Assembly: GCF_034321785.1 (NCBI RefSeq)
Contig: NZ_JAXLPB010000001.1
Location: 620,001 to 684,000 of the forward strand
DNA: 64,000 bases
Direction: 5' to 3'
Source: Fulvimarina uroteuthidis
Lineage (GTDB): Bacteria; Pseudomonadota; Alphaproteobacteria; Rhizobiales; Rhizobiaceae
Shown here: positions 7,183-16,148 of the stretch, piece by piece
How positions within the stretch are numbered: position 1 is the first letter of the stretch
Layout: each line of letters starts with the position of its first letter
The notes under the pieces: generated by a model
What the model was told of the DNA's origin: nothing
The model's input: only the letters and a program-made list of their open reading frames with translations
Databases searched by the model: none
Made by a program: the position numbers and the translations under genes

Positions 7183-8430
7183 TCAGAAGAGTTCCAGCTG
7201 TTCGGTCCGCTTCTTGGCCTTCGGCAGAAAGCGCTCGCGCAGACCGTCGCCGTCGGTGAGACGGCCCGGCGACCAGTCGAGCGCCATGATGAAGGGCCGA
7301 ACCTTGTCGATCGACTGGCAAAGCTTGCCGATGTCGTCGAGCCGCAGGGTCCGGTAGCGTCGGGTCGAGAGAATGCGCTTGACCGCTCGGGTTCCGAGCC
7401 CCGGCACGCGCAGGAGCATCTCGCGGTCTGCGCGGTTGATGTCGACGGGAAACCGCCCCCGGTTCTTCAGCGCCCAGGCAAGCTTCGGATCGATGGCGAG
7501 ATCGAGCATGCCCGCCTCCCCACCCGAAACGATTTCGCCGCGGTCGAACCCGTAGAACCGCATCAGCCAATCGGCCTGATAAAGCCGATGCTCGCGCATG
7601 AGGGGCGGCTTGGACAGGGGCAGCTTGATCGAGGCGTCGGGAATCGGCGAGAACGCGGAATAATAGACGCGCTTCAGCCGGTAGTTTCCGTACAGATTTT
7701 CCGATCGACCGAGAACCGCGTCGTCGTTCGCACCATCGGCGCCGACGATCATTTGGGTCGACTGACCGCCCGCGGAAAACTTGGCGGGCTTCGTCCGATC
7801 GCGCCTGTCGCCCTTGTGCTCGTCGATCTTCTCGCGCAGATGCGCCATCGCGCGGCGAATGTCGCGCGGATCCTTCTCCGGCGCGAATTGCTCGAGCGCG
7901 ATATCGGTGGGCAGTTCGATGTTGATCGACAGCCGGTCGGCAAACAGTCCCGCCTCCTCGATCAGCTTCGGGGCGGCATCGGGAATCGTCTTCAGATGGA
8001 TATAGCCGGAGAAATTCTCCTCCAGACGCAGCTTTCGCGCGATCCGAACCATCTCCTCCATCGTGTAGTCCGAATTCCTGACGATGCCGGACGAGAGGAA
8101 CAGGCCTTCGATATAGTTGCGCTTGTAGAAGTTCATCGTCAGATCGACGACCTCCTGCACCGAAAAGCGCGCGCGCTGCACGTTCGACGAGGACCGATTG
8201 ACGCAATAGACGCAGTCGTAGATGCAGAAATTCGTCATCAGGATCTTCAGGAGCGAAATGCAGCGCCCGTCCGGTGCATAGGCATGGCAGATCCCCGAGC
8301 CTTCGGTCGAGCCGATCCCTCCGGTTTTCGCGGACGTCCGCTTCTCCGCTCCCGAAGACGCGCAGGAGGCATCGTATTTCGCGGCATCGGAAAGGATCGC
8401 GAGTTTGTCTCTGAGGGAAAGCTTGGCCAT
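7183..8430 (-). CDS. Putative DNA modification/repair radical SAM protein
   Basis: This 415-residue protein belongs to the radical SAM family annotated as putative DNA modification/repair. The [4Fe-4S]-binding motif CIYDCVYC is at about residues 69-76. A TIM-barrel body follows, with HLKTIP and SINIELPTD. Near residues 330-365 a helix-hairpin-helix-like stretch (LRVPGLGTRAVKRIL) suggests DNA contact. The last residues, QLELF, match the consensus peptide bacterial proteins use to bind the DNA sliding clamp. Family members are often followed by a uracil-DNA-glycosylase-like partner; here the next gene is a thioesterase. The substrate is unknown. Confidence 0.8.
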   Translation of the reverse strand: MAKLSLRDKLAILSDAAKYDASCASSGAEKRTSAKTGGIGSTEGSGICHAYAPDGRCISLLKILMTNFCIYDCVYCVNRSSSNVQRARFSVQEVVDLTMNFYKRNYIEGLFLSSGIVRNSDYTMEEMVRIARKLRLEENFSGYIHLKTIPDAAPKLIEEAGLFADRLSINIELPTDIALEQFAPEKDPRDIRRAMAHLREKIDEHKGDRRDRTKPAKFSAGGQSTQMIVGADGANDDAVLGRSENLYGNYRLKRVYYSAFSPIPDASIKLPLSKPPLMREHRLYQADWLMRFYGFDRGEIVSGGEAGMLDLAIDPKLAWALKNRGRFPVDINRADREMLLRVPGLGTRAVKRILSTRRYRTLRLDDIGKLCQSIDKVRPFIMALDWSPGRLTDGDGLRERFLPKAKKRTEQLELF

Positions 8431-8554
8431 CTGGACAGTATAGCGTTCCCGATCCGTTCCGGCCAGCGCCCGAATGTCACAGGGGAAAACGCGGCCACGA
8501 ACCGATCCGCCCGCAAGTGGCGAACCCGATCGCGCCCGACCACCCGACGAGGAG

Positions 8555-8764
8555 TCAGATCTTCTGCTTGCGCTCGTCCGGCCAGCCGCACTTCCAGCTC
8601 TTCACCTTCCAGTTCGGGTGATTGCCGGCCCACTGAGCAACGTAGGGCGTCGAAAGCATGACGCACTGGGCAAGCGAGTTGCGCGCCTGATAGGTCAGCC
8701 GTTCCTCCCGGCACGAGTCCGGATTGGTAACCATGCAGATTGTCAGGATCAGATCGACCATCAT
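8555..8764 (-). CDS. Small Cys/Trp-rich hypothetical protein
   Basis: A 69-residue protein with four cysteines (residues 10, 18, 34 and 59), a hydrophobic N-terminus (MMVDLILTICMV) and a Trp-rich end (WAGNHPNWKVKSWKCGWPD). It resembles small uncharacterised proteins of alphaproteobacteria and their phages, recalled from general pattern only. Paired cysteines could form disulfides if exported, but the N-terminal hydrophobic stretch is short for a signal peptide. AACGTGAGG lies just upstream of the ATG. Function unknown. Confidence 0.55.
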   Translation of the reverse strand: MMVDLILTICMVTNPDSCREERLTYQARNSLAQCVMLSTPYVAQWAGNHPNWKVKSWKCGWPDERKQKI

Positions 8765-9061
8765 TGCCTCACGTTCCTTTCAAGAACGAACCGGTCCGGC
8801 GAAAGATCGCGAAACGCCGTGCCGCACGAGGTGCCCGGAGGCGATCATGCTTCGCGGCACGTCGTGATCGCAACCCTTCGAAGAAGGGTCATGACGCCGC
8901 AGGTTTCCCCTGAGGAAGCCCTGCGGCGTCCGCGTCCCGTCCCATCCGGGTGCGCATGCAGCTACGACCCCGCCATCCCGATGGTTTCATCGACCGAAGG
9001 AGATCCGGCGTGCCGTCCGTACGGATCCGTGGTCGGTCCGGCCACCGGACGACGGACACGG

Positions 9062-9868
9062 TCAGGCCGGCAGATAGATCTCGCCGAGCCCCAGAACCGC
9101 GGTGTCGCCGCTGATCTTGCGCATCGGAGCGCCGTCGAACGGGATGTCGCCGATGGTCGCCTCCAGTTCCCTGGCCATGAGGGTCAGTATCAGCAAATCG
9201 TGAACGCCCGCGTCGATGAAGGTCGCGGTGAAGCGCTCGGCGCCGCCCATCAGAAACAGGCTGCCGCGCTTCATCAGGCGGCCCGGCGCGCCATGCGTCC
9301 GGCCGCCGACGATCATCGTACCGGCGATCATGCGGCTTGCGGCGTCCTTGGCGCAGTCGCCGTCGATGAGGATCACGCCGCGCCGCATCCTGTCGCCGGC
9401 CCGCTCGCCCGCATTGCCGGACACGCGGATGACGCCGTTGCCCATCCCTTTCATTTCGCCGGCATCCGGCCCGCCGAGGCGCGCGCCGCAATCGCCTTTC
9501 ACGCGGATGCGCCCCCCTTGAAGGCCGGAGCCGCAGAGATCCCCCACGGAGCCTTCGACCATGAGCTGTCCGCCGCGCATGAGGCGGCCGGCCCGGAAGC
9601 CCGCATCGCCCGAGACGCGGATCGAACCGCCGGACATCGACTCGCCGATCCGGTCGAGACGCGCCGAACCGCCTTCGAACCGGATGTCGGATGCGTCGTC
9701 GCCGGAAATCTCGAACAGGTCCCCAGCCCTCAGGCCGCGCCTCGTCGTGCCGACCGGCAGCTTCTCAATATCGGCCGTCGAACGCTTGGCGAGATGGTCG
9801 GGCACGAGCGACGAGCAGTCGATCCGCTGGTCCGGTTCGCCCTTCAGCCGAAAGGTCAGCGCGCTCAT
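9062..9868 (-). CDS. fhcC: Formyltransferase/hydrolase complex subunit C
   Basis: FhcC (268 aa) is a subunit of the bacterial formyltransferase/hydrolase complex, which moves the formyl group from formyl-H4MPT to methylofuran and releases formate. From about residue 75 it is built of glycine-rich beta-helix repeats (GGSIRVSGDAG, GGRIRVKGDCG, GNGVIRVSGNAG, RRGVILIDGDCA), as in FwdC and the GltB C-terminal domain. Its ATG overlaps the fhcD stop (ATGA). It is the last gene of pcd-fhcB-fhcA-fhcD-fhcC. Confidence 0.93.
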   Translation of the reverse strand: MSALTFRLKGEPDQRIDCSSLVPDHLAKRSTADIEKLPVGTTRRGLRAGDLFEISGDDASDIRFEGGSARLDRIGESMSGGSIRVSGDAGFRAGRLMRGGQLMVEGSVGDLCGSGLQGGRIRVKGDCGARLGGPDAGEMKGMGNGVIRVSGNAGERAGDRMRRGVILIDGDCAKDAASRMIAGTMIVGGRTHGAPGRLMKRGSLFLMGGAERFTATFIDAGVHDLLILTLMARELEATIGDIPFDGAPMRKISGDTAVLGLGEIYLPA

Positions 9869-10785
9869 GGCAGAAGCTCCTTCAACCGGAAATGGTGCGG
9901 CCCGAGCCCGCCGCCGTAATTGCCGGCACCGATGCGCAACGCGCCTTCGTCGGGTCCCAGATCGCAGATCGCCTTGATGCCGGCGGCCATGGCCTCGGAC
10001 ACGGCCTTCGCGGACAGGCCGTCGATCACGATCTCGAGCACGGAGCCGATATCGTCGTCGAGCTTCGACTGGGTCGCGCCCTTCAGGGTCGGGCAGTATG
10101 CATCGTTGGAGGACGCCATCATGCCGGGATATTTTCCGCCGAGCTTGGAGCCCGAACGCACGATCCCGCCCGGAAACGGCAGGATCACGTCCTCGATGGC
10201 GCGCATCGCCTCGGCGGCGGCTTCCGACGCCTTCAACGCGTTCGCGGCATTGGCGGCCATGATCAGGAGATTGCCGCCGCCCACGCCTTCGTCGGTATAG
10301 CCGGTCATCGCCTCGCAGACGAATTCGCCTTCCATCACCGGCATCCGCCAGTAATGCCTGTCGCCGAACTTCTTCGACACCTGAAACCCGTCGGCGAAAT
10401 AGCGGATCGCCGAACCGAGCTCGATTTCCTTGTCCGAGCAAAAGTCGGCATAGCAAGCCGTCGAGGGCGCGGTCAGGACGCACTGACCGAGCCGCGTGCC
10501 GAGCTGCCCGGCCAGGCTCTTCCTGTCCATGGCGAACAGGAGGACGCGCACGCCCGGGCGCCCGTCGCGCGTGCGCGACGCCGGCACCACATGATCGATG
10601 CCGCCTTCGCAGCCGCAGGCGATGACGGAGGTCGCGAAACCGGTCATCTTGCGCGCCGATTCCACCGCCCATTCTTCCGTCGCCGCGGTGATCTGGATCG
10701 CCGTACCGTGCATCGGAAAGGCTTCCGCGAAATCGTCGTCGATGCGCACGCCATTGATGGTCGCGGCAAGTTCGATCAAAGGCAT
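9865..10785 (-). CDS. fhcD: Formylmethanofuran--tetrahydromethanopterin N-formyltransferase
   Basis: FhcD (306 aa) transfers the formyl group between H4MPT and methylofuran and is homologous to archaeal Ftr. Typical segments are INGVRIDDDFAEAFPMHGT at the N-terminus, CGCEGGID, a central CYADFCSDKEIELG and GVGGGNLLIMAANA. A GGGAGG ribosome-binding site precedes the ATG at 10785. The start lies inside the last 10 bp of fhcA, so translation is probably coupled. Confidence 0.94.
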   Translation of the reverse strand: MPLIELAATINGVRIDDDFAEAFPMHGTAIQITAATEEWAVESARKMTGFATSVIACGCEGGIDHVVPASRTRDGRPGVRVLLFAMDRKSLAGQLGTRLGQCVLTAPSTACYADFCSDKEIELGSAIRYFADGFQVSKKFGDRHYWRMPVMEGEFVCEAMTGYTDEGVGGGNLLIMAANAANALKASEAAAEAMRAIEDVILPFPGGIVRSGSKLGGKYPGMMASSNDAYCPTLKGATQSKLDDDIGSVLEIVIDGLSAKAVSEAMAAGIKAICDLGPDEGALRIGAGNYGGGLGPHHFRLKELLP

Positions 10786-12413
10786 GGGACCTCCCGGAAC
10801 GGCGTTTCTCGGCGCAATGCCTGTCCCTCGACCCTGAACCAGCTCGACTTCAGCCCGTAGGCATCGTCGAAATAGGTGTCGAGGCGGGCGTTCATCTTCG
10901 CGTCGGACTGGGTCTTGAGCGTCAGCGCCCGGCCGTAGGGCTTGGCGACGACGACGCCGTTCTCGACCACCTTCACGCCGTCCTTGAAGAGGTAGGCGGC
11001 CGCGGCGAACATCTTCGCCTTGTCGTCGCCGGATCTGTAGACCGAGACGTCCGCCGTCGCGCCGACGCCGAGATGGCCGCGATCGCTTGTGCCCAGAAGC
11101 CTTGCGGGCGCCGCACGCGTCATGGTGGCGATCTCGTTCAACGTATATTCGCGATCGATCTCCGCAAGGCTCGTCCACCGGGACACGCCCTTCGGCAGGG
11201 CTTCGATCCACCGGGCGCGCACGTCCCGATCCATCAGGAGCGCGAAGATGTCCGGATAGGTCGTGAACGGGGCGCCGTTCGGATGGTCGGTGGTGAAGAA
11301 GACGCGGCTCGGATCCTCGATGAGCAGGAACAGTTCGAGCCCGATCGCCCATTGCACCGCATTGAAGAAGCTCTTCTCCTTGTAGTCCATCGGCACGACG
11401 CCGCCGCCATTGGCCTCGCCGTCCATGACAATGGACTTGCCCGGGCTTGCCTGGGCGCGGCCCGCGAACTGGCGCATCTCGTCGGACGAGATCGTCACGG
11501 TCTGGCCGAACATGACCTGGCCGATATCGACCGTCACCTCCTTGTTCCGGTTGACCAGCGCGGCCAGCTCCTGGCCCCTGGAGGAAAAGGCGCGCCTGCC
11601 TTCCGTGCCGTAGCCGTAGAACTGGATGTGGGCGAGGTGGAGAGGCGAGCCCTCGGCTGCCTTGATGGTCGCCTCGGCGGCCTCGGCGGATTTGCCCGGC
11701 ACACCGAGATTGTTGCAATGGACGTGCAGCGGATGGGGGATGCCGAGATCGCCGACGGCCTTCTGCAGGGTCTTCACGATCTGCCTGGACGAGACCCCGT
11801 AATCGGGCACGACGGAATCGAAGGCGTAGGAGCGGACATTCTCCTTGAACGCCGCCGAACCGCCCGCATTGATGCATTTGACGCCGAGCGCCTTGGAAGC
11901 GTCGACCGTCCAGGCGACGTAATCGGCGATCGCCTCGTCGCTTTCGCCGTCGCGGATCATCGACATCAGAAGATCGTCATTGCCGAGAACGACGAGCGTC
12001 GCCTTGTCGATGATCGGAATGTCGGCAAGCTCGAGATGGGCGTGGAGCGCGGATTGCGGCCCCATGGCCGGCTCGACCACGGTGGTGAAGCCCATTTCGG
12101 CGTAGCGGCAGCCGGTCTCGTCGGTCGTCCAGCCGATCTTCGACAGCGCCGTCTCGCCGGGCCGCGCGGAAAAGGCGCGGTGCCATTCGGGCAGGAGCAA
12201 ACGGGCCGTGTTCACGTGCCCACCGGCGATATGCGAATGGATGTCGATGGCACCGGCCATCACGATCATGCCGCTGCAATCGACGGTTTCGTCCGCCGAA
12301 TCGGGCTCGGCGGGTGCGGCGACGATCCTGCCGTCCTCGATGAAGAGATCGCGGATCTCGTCGATGCCGTTCGCCGGATCGACCACATGGCCGCCTTTCA
12401 GGCGCTTCAGCAT
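10776..12413 (-). CDS. fhcA: Formyltransferase/hydrolase complex subunit A
   Basis: FhcA (545 aa) is an amidohydrolase-fold subunit that hydrolyses formyl-methylofuran to formate and methylofuran. The metal-site HxH is visible in GAIDIHSHIAGGHVN near residues 56-70. Further His/Asp motifs occur in HPLHVHCNNLG, HLAHIQFYGYG and FFTTDHPNGAPFTTYP. Length matches bacterial FhcA and archaeal FwdA. It begins 29 bp after the fhcB stop and overlaps fhcD. Confidence 0.94.
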   Translation of the reverse strand: MLKRLKGGHVVDPANGIDEIRDLFIEDGRIVAAPAEPDSADETVDCSGMIVMAGAIDIHSHIAGGHVNTARLLLPEWHRAFSARPGETALSKIGWTTDETGCRYAEMGFTTVVEPAMGPQSALHAHLELADIPIIDKATLVVLGNDDLLMSMIRDGESDEAIADYVAWTVDASKALGVKCINAGGSAAFKENVRSYAFDSVVPDYGVSSRQIVKTLQKAVGDLGIPHPLHVHCNNLGVPGKSAEAAEATIKAAEGSPLHLAHIQFYGYGTEGRRAFSSRGQELAALVNRNKEVTVDIGQVMFGQTVTISSDEMRQFAGRAQASPGKSIVMDGEANGGGVVPMDYKEKSFFNAVQWAIGLELFLLIEDPSRVFFTTDHPNGAPFTTYPDIFALLMDRDVRARWIEALPKGVSRWTSLAEIDREYTLNEIATMTRAAPARLLGTSDRGHLGVGATADVSVYRSGDDKAKMFAAAAYLFKDGVKVVENGVVVAKPYGRALTLKTQSDAKMNARLDTYFDDAYGLKSSWFRVEGQALRRETPFREVPCL

Positions 12414-12441
12414 GGTTCTGCCTTTCTAACCCGCGTCACGG

Positions 12442-13575
12442 TCATGCGCGGGCCTCGTCGTTTGAAGAAGAACGTTCGCCGAGAAGATCGGCGATCGCGG
12501 ACAGAATGTCGGCAGCGTTCACCGCCATGCCGGAATGCTCGGCCTGGCGCGTCACGAAGCTGCCGAAGCGCGGCTCGTGAACGACGCTCGCATGGTCGAT
12601 GCCGGGCCGGCCGACATGGAAGGCGATCCGCGCACCCGCGCCGTTCGGGGTTTCGGCGGAGGAAAGGAGAATGGTCGGCACGCCGGATCGGTCGGGCGCC
12701 TGATCGCCGCCCGCCGCCTCGCCGTGGGTCACCAGAACGCGGCAATCGGCTTCGCCCGCGCTCACGAGCCGGGCACCGTCGTTCAGAACCATGTCGTGCG
12801 CCGGACCGCCCCGTCCGAACGCGGTGCGCAAGGGAAACCCCGTCGTCCACAGGGCACCTTCCGCAGCGCCCAAGGCGCCACCGGACAGGAGCGGCAAAGC
12901 CGACGCCCGTGTGCCCGCGTTGAGATCCGAGACGAGACCGGCGACCATCTCGATCGCGATGGCGTCGAGTTCGCCGGCGTCGAAGACGATCGCGGCAAAG
13001 CCGGCATGCTGCAACCAGCCGGCCAGCGCGCGGGCGGCGCCCTCCTCGAACGGGCCGTTCCCGAACGGGCGTCCGGCAAGGGCCGCGCGGAGAATGCCGA
13101 CGGCATCGCCGAGATCGCCGATCCCGCATGGGACCGTCCGGACGCTGCCCCTGGCCGCCGCAAAGCGGCCCGGCCCATCCGGCCCGAGCAGCACGATCTC
13201 GCGCAGCCCCCCTTTGGCACCGGCACCCAGATCGGGATCGACACTGAAGATCTGTTCGAACAGTGCGGGCTCCGCGGCGAAGGCGTCGCGGCCGATCACG
13301 AGAACGCGGTCGGCCCGGCGGCGCAGTTCGGCGGGCGCGATGCGGATGATGCCATTGTCGCGCAGCGCCTCGATCAGCGGAACCGCAGGCGCCAGCCCCT
13401 GATGATCGAGGACACCCCTTGCGAGACCTGCGAGCCGTGCGGCCTCGCGCAGGGCGGACATATCGTCGAGGGCACCGGTCACGAGAGGAAGCCGGCATTC
13501 CGACAGGAGCGTCACGGCCTCGCGAATGGCCTCGCCGGTCGAGACCGGTCGGCCTTCGATCCATGCAGTCGTCAC
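12442..13575 (-). CDS. fhcB: Formyltransferase/hydrolase complex subunit B
   Basis: FhcB (377 aa from this GTG) is the bacterial relative of the molybdopterin/tungstopterin subunit FwdB. It lacks a CxxCxxxC iron-sulfur motif near its N-terminus, in line with the known loss of redox function in bacterial FhcB, where it serves as a scaffold. The GTG at 13575 gives the expected opening (TTAWIEGRPVSTGEAI). A longer frame to 13713 would overlap pcd. A GTG at 13614 is an alternative. Confidence 0.85.
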   Translation of the reverse strand: MTTAWIEGRPVSTGEAIREAVTLLSECRLPLVTGALDDMSALREAARLAGLARGVLDHQGLAPAVPLIEALRDNGIIRIAPAELRRRADRVLVIGRDAFAAEPALFEQIFSVDPDLGAGAKGGLREIVLLGPDGPGRFAAARGSVRTVPCGIGDLGDAVGILRAALAGRPFGNGPFEEGAARALAGWLQHAGFAAIVFDAGELDAIAIEMVAGLVSDLNAGTRASALPLLSGGALGAAEGALWTTGFPLRTAFGRGGPAHDMVLNDGARLVSAGEADCRVLVTHGEAAGGDQAPDRSGVPTILLSSAETPNGAGARIAFHVGRPGIDHASVVHEPRFGSFVTRQAEHSGMAVNAADILSAIADLLGERSSSNDEARA

Positions 13576-13672
13576 GTGTTCATCACTTTCTGTGCCCGGT
13601 TCAGGAGATATCACGTCGCCACGATCCGGCAACCCGCCGCGACCGTGGCGTCCCCGATATTCGTCTTCGAAA

Positions 13673-14047
13673 TCAGGACGATTTCTCATAGTTGATGTAG
13701 GCGAACCGCGCATCGTCCGGCACGCCGGACAGGGGGCCGTCCTCCTTGCCGGGCTGCCACATGACGACCTGCTCGATCATCTTGGCCAGCGCGAAATCGG
13801 AATCGGTGATGCCCTTGGCGGCATGGTTCATCAGGCGCACCTCGACCCAGGCGTAAGACGCCGTGATGTCGGGATGGTGGAACGCGGCCTCGGCCAGATG
13901 GCCGACGGCGTTGATCACCATCAGCGTTCCCTTCCAGCCATGGGTCTTGTAGGTCCGGCGAATCCAGCCCTCCTCCAGACGCCAGGAGGGCAGTTCCTTT
14001 TTCAGGCGTTCTTCGACTTCTGCGTCGGAGTAGGTCTTGGCAGCCAT
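13673..14047 (-). CDS. 4a-hydroxytetrahydrobiopterin dehydratase (PCD/DCoH family)
   Basis: A 124-residue pterin-4a-carbinolamine dehydratase. The active-site pattern is visible: AFHHPDI (paired His) and MNHAAKGITDSDFALA. Start at 14047 is supported by GGGAGAG just upstream. The family dehydrates pterin carbinolamines. In this position, first in an operon with fhcB-A-D-C and divergent from the RFAP synthase gene (53 bp apart), a role in tetrahydromethanopterin recycling or synthesis is likely but inferred. Confidence 0.88.
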   Translation of the reverse strand: MAAKTYSDAEVEERLKKELPSWRLEEGWIRRTYKTHGWKGTLMVINAVGHLAEAAFHHPDITASYAWVEVRLMNHAAKGITDSDFALAKMIEQVVMWQPGKEDGPLSGVPDDARFAYINYEKSS

Positions 14048-14100
14048 CGGTCTCTCCCTTGTCCGATCGATTCTGTACTCAATAATAGGCGGAAAGCGCG

Positions 14101-15123
14101 ATGACGACAGGATCGAATGTGAAAGAGGACGCCGTCCACATTTCTGCGCCGGCCCGCCTTCACCTCGGATTTCTCGATCCGGGCGCCAATTTCGGCCGAC
14201 GCTTCGGCGGCATCGGCCTTGCGATCGACGGGCCGGCGACCTCGCTTTCGATCGCGCGTCATCGCGAAACCAGCGTCGAGGGCCCCGAGGCTGCGCGTGC
14301 GAGATCCTATCTCGAGAGCCTGATGGCCCATCTCGGCCTCGGCGAGGGCTACCGCGTCGAGATCGAGACGGTGATCCCATCCCATTCGGGCCTCGGCTCC
14401 GGCACGCAGCTCGCCCTCGCCCTCAGCTGCGCGTTGCGGACCCTCGAAGGCCGGCCGCTCGACGTGGAGGGTGATTCGGCGATTCTCGGGCGCGGCCAGC
14501 GTTCCGGGCTCGGTGCCGCCTTCGTCACGCGCGGCGGCCTCGCCGTCGACGGCGGCAAGGGCGAGGAGGATACGCCTCCCCCCCTCGTCGCCCGGTTTGA
14601 TTTTCCGGACGACTGGCGCGTGATTCTCGTCTTCGAGACCGATCTTGCCGGCATTCATGGCGAGGCCGAGCTCGACGCGTTCGCCAGCCTGCCGGCGTTT
14701 CCGAGGGACGCGGCGGGCGAGGTCTCTGCGCTGACACTGATGCAGGTCCTGCCCGGGCTCGTGGAACGCGACATCAAGACCTTCGGGCATGGTCTTGCCC
14801 GGATCCAGGCGATCGTCGGCTCGCACTTCGCGCCGGCGCAGGGCGGCGTCTTCACCAGCCGGCGGGTCGCAAGGGCGATGGACGCCGTGAAGGCCCACGG
14901 CGGGCATGGCATCGGCCAGAGTTCGTGGGGGCCGACCGGCTTCGCCTTTGCGCCGAGCGAGGCGAGCGCCCGGCGGATCGTCGAGCGGGCGACGGCGGAC
15001 GGCGCGCTCGACGGGCTGGCGGTCCGCATCGCGAAGGGCCGTAACGAGGGCGCGCGGATCGAACGCGGGACGGGTGCCGGCCGGCACGTGCGGGTGCTCG
15101 CTGGAGCCGGATCGCGCCTTTAG
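14101..15123 (+). CDS. Beta-ribofuranosylaminobenzene 5'-phosphate synthase (RFAP synthase)
   Basis: RFAP synthase (340 aa) catalyses the first committed step of methanopterin synthesis, condensing an aromatic acid with phosphoribosyl pyrophosphate and releasing CO2 and pyrophosphate. It has a GHMP-kinase fold: an N-terminal ARLHLGFLD, the glycine/serine loop PSHSGLGSGTQLALALS (about residues 91-107) and a C-terminal GQSSWGPTGFAF. It is divergent from pcd, and mtdB follows after 118 bp. It marks the cell as H4MPT-producing. Confidence 0.92.
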   Translation: MTTGSNVKEDAVHISAPARLHLGFLDPGANFGRRFGGIGLAIDGPATSLSIARHRETSVEGPEAARARSYLESLMAHLGLGEGYRVEIETVIPSHSGLGSGTQLALALSCALRTLEGRPLDVEGDSAILGRGQRSGLGAAFVTRGGLAVDGGKGEEDTPPPLVARFDFPDDWRVILVFETDLAGIHGEAELDAFASLPAFPRDAAGEVSALTLMQVLPGLVERDIKTFGHGLARIQAIVGSHFAPAQGGVFTSRRVARAMDAVKAHGGHGIGQSSWGPTGFAFAPSEASARRIVERATADGALDGLAVRIAKGRNEGARIERGTGAGRHVRVLAGAGSRL

Positions 15124-15241
15124 CGCCGGCCGGTTGGACATTTCTACCCGTTCGGGTCCTTCGCCAATCGTGTCCATCGATGCTAGACAGGTCCGGAACT
15201 CAGGGCGCCGAAGACGAAAAAGAAGCGAACGGGAAACGCAT

Positions 15242-16141
15242 ATGCCTAAGAACATTCTCCACATGCTCACGCCGCACAAGCATGTGAGCCCCTTCGACGT
15301 GAACCAGGCGCTCGATGCCGGCTATGATTCGGTGACCCCTTACGAGATGGTCGACATCTCCGAAGTGAGCGACCTCGTTCAGGACGTGATCTTCTCGCGT
15401 CCGCCCGATCACGGCCAGGCATCCGCGATCTTCTTCGGCGGTGACGATGCGGTGCTCGCCCTCGACATGATCGAGAAGGCGAAGGCCGCGCTCGTTCCGC
15501 CCTTCACCTGCAACATCATGGCCGATCCCGCCGGCTCCTTCACGACGGCCGCCGCGATGGTCGCCAAGGTCGAGAAGGCGCTGAAGGACAAGAAGGGCGT
15601 CGCACTCAAGGACACGACGATCGCCGTCTTCGGCGCGACCGGCGTCGTCGGCTATTGCGCGGCGGTGATCGCGGCGTCCGAGGGCGCCAAGGTCAGGATC
15701 GTCGGCTATTCGGGCGTCGAGCGCGTGCAGAAGCGCGCCGACGAGATGAAGGAACGGTTCGGCGTCGATGTGGAAGCGGTCGACGGATCGTCCGACGACA
15801 AGAACACCGCCATCGTCTCGGACGTCGAGGTCATCCTGTCGGCGGCCAAGGCCGGCGTGCAGGTGCTGGCCCACGACCAGATGAAGAAGGCGTCCAGGCT
15901 CCTCGTGGCGGCCGACGTCAACGCGGTGCCGCCGGTCGGCCTCGAAGGGATCGACGTGATGGACGACGTGGTCGCGATCGACGGCACGGACGCGTTCGGC
16001 ATCGGGGCGCTCGCCATCGGCATGTTCAAGTCGAAGACCGAATACGGACTTCTGCGCCAGATGATCGAATCCGAAGAGGGCCAGGTGCTCGATTTCCGCC
16101 ACGCCTTCACGCTGGCGCGCAAGCTCGTCAACGAAGGCTGA
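15242..16141 (+). CDS. mtdB: NAD(P)-dependent methylene-tetrahydromethanopterin dehydrogenase
   Basis: MtdB (299 aa) oxidises methylene-H4MPT to methenyl-H4MPT with NAD or NADP. The N-terminal LHMLTPHKHVSPFDVNQALDA region and the Rossmann fingerprint VFGATGVVGYCAAVIA (about residues 127-142) are clear. The ATG at 15242 is preferred over a longer frame that overlaps the RFAP synthase gene. The ATP-grasp gene follows after 7 bp, so the two are probably co-transcribed with mch downstream. Confidence 0.95.
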   Translation: MPKNILHMLTPHKHVSPFDVNQALDAGYDSVTPYEMVDISEVSDLVQDVIFSRPPDHGQASAIFFGGDDAVLALDMIEKAKAALVPPFTCNIMADPAGSFTTAAAMVAKVEKALKDKKGVALKDTTIAVFGATGVVGYCAAVIAASEGAKVRIVGYSGVERVQKRADEMKERFGVDVEAVDGSSDDKNTAIVSDVEVILSAAKAGVQVLAHDQMKKASRLLVAADVNAVPPVGLEGIDVMDDVVAIDGTDAFGIGALAIGMFKSKTEYGLLRQMIESEEGQVLDFRHAFTLARKLVNEG

Positions 16142-16148
16142 TTAAGAC

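Noticed and set aside
8474..9919. A 481-residue plus-strand frame
   Set aside because: Antisense to fhcC and the small Cys-rich protein, with shadow-type composition.
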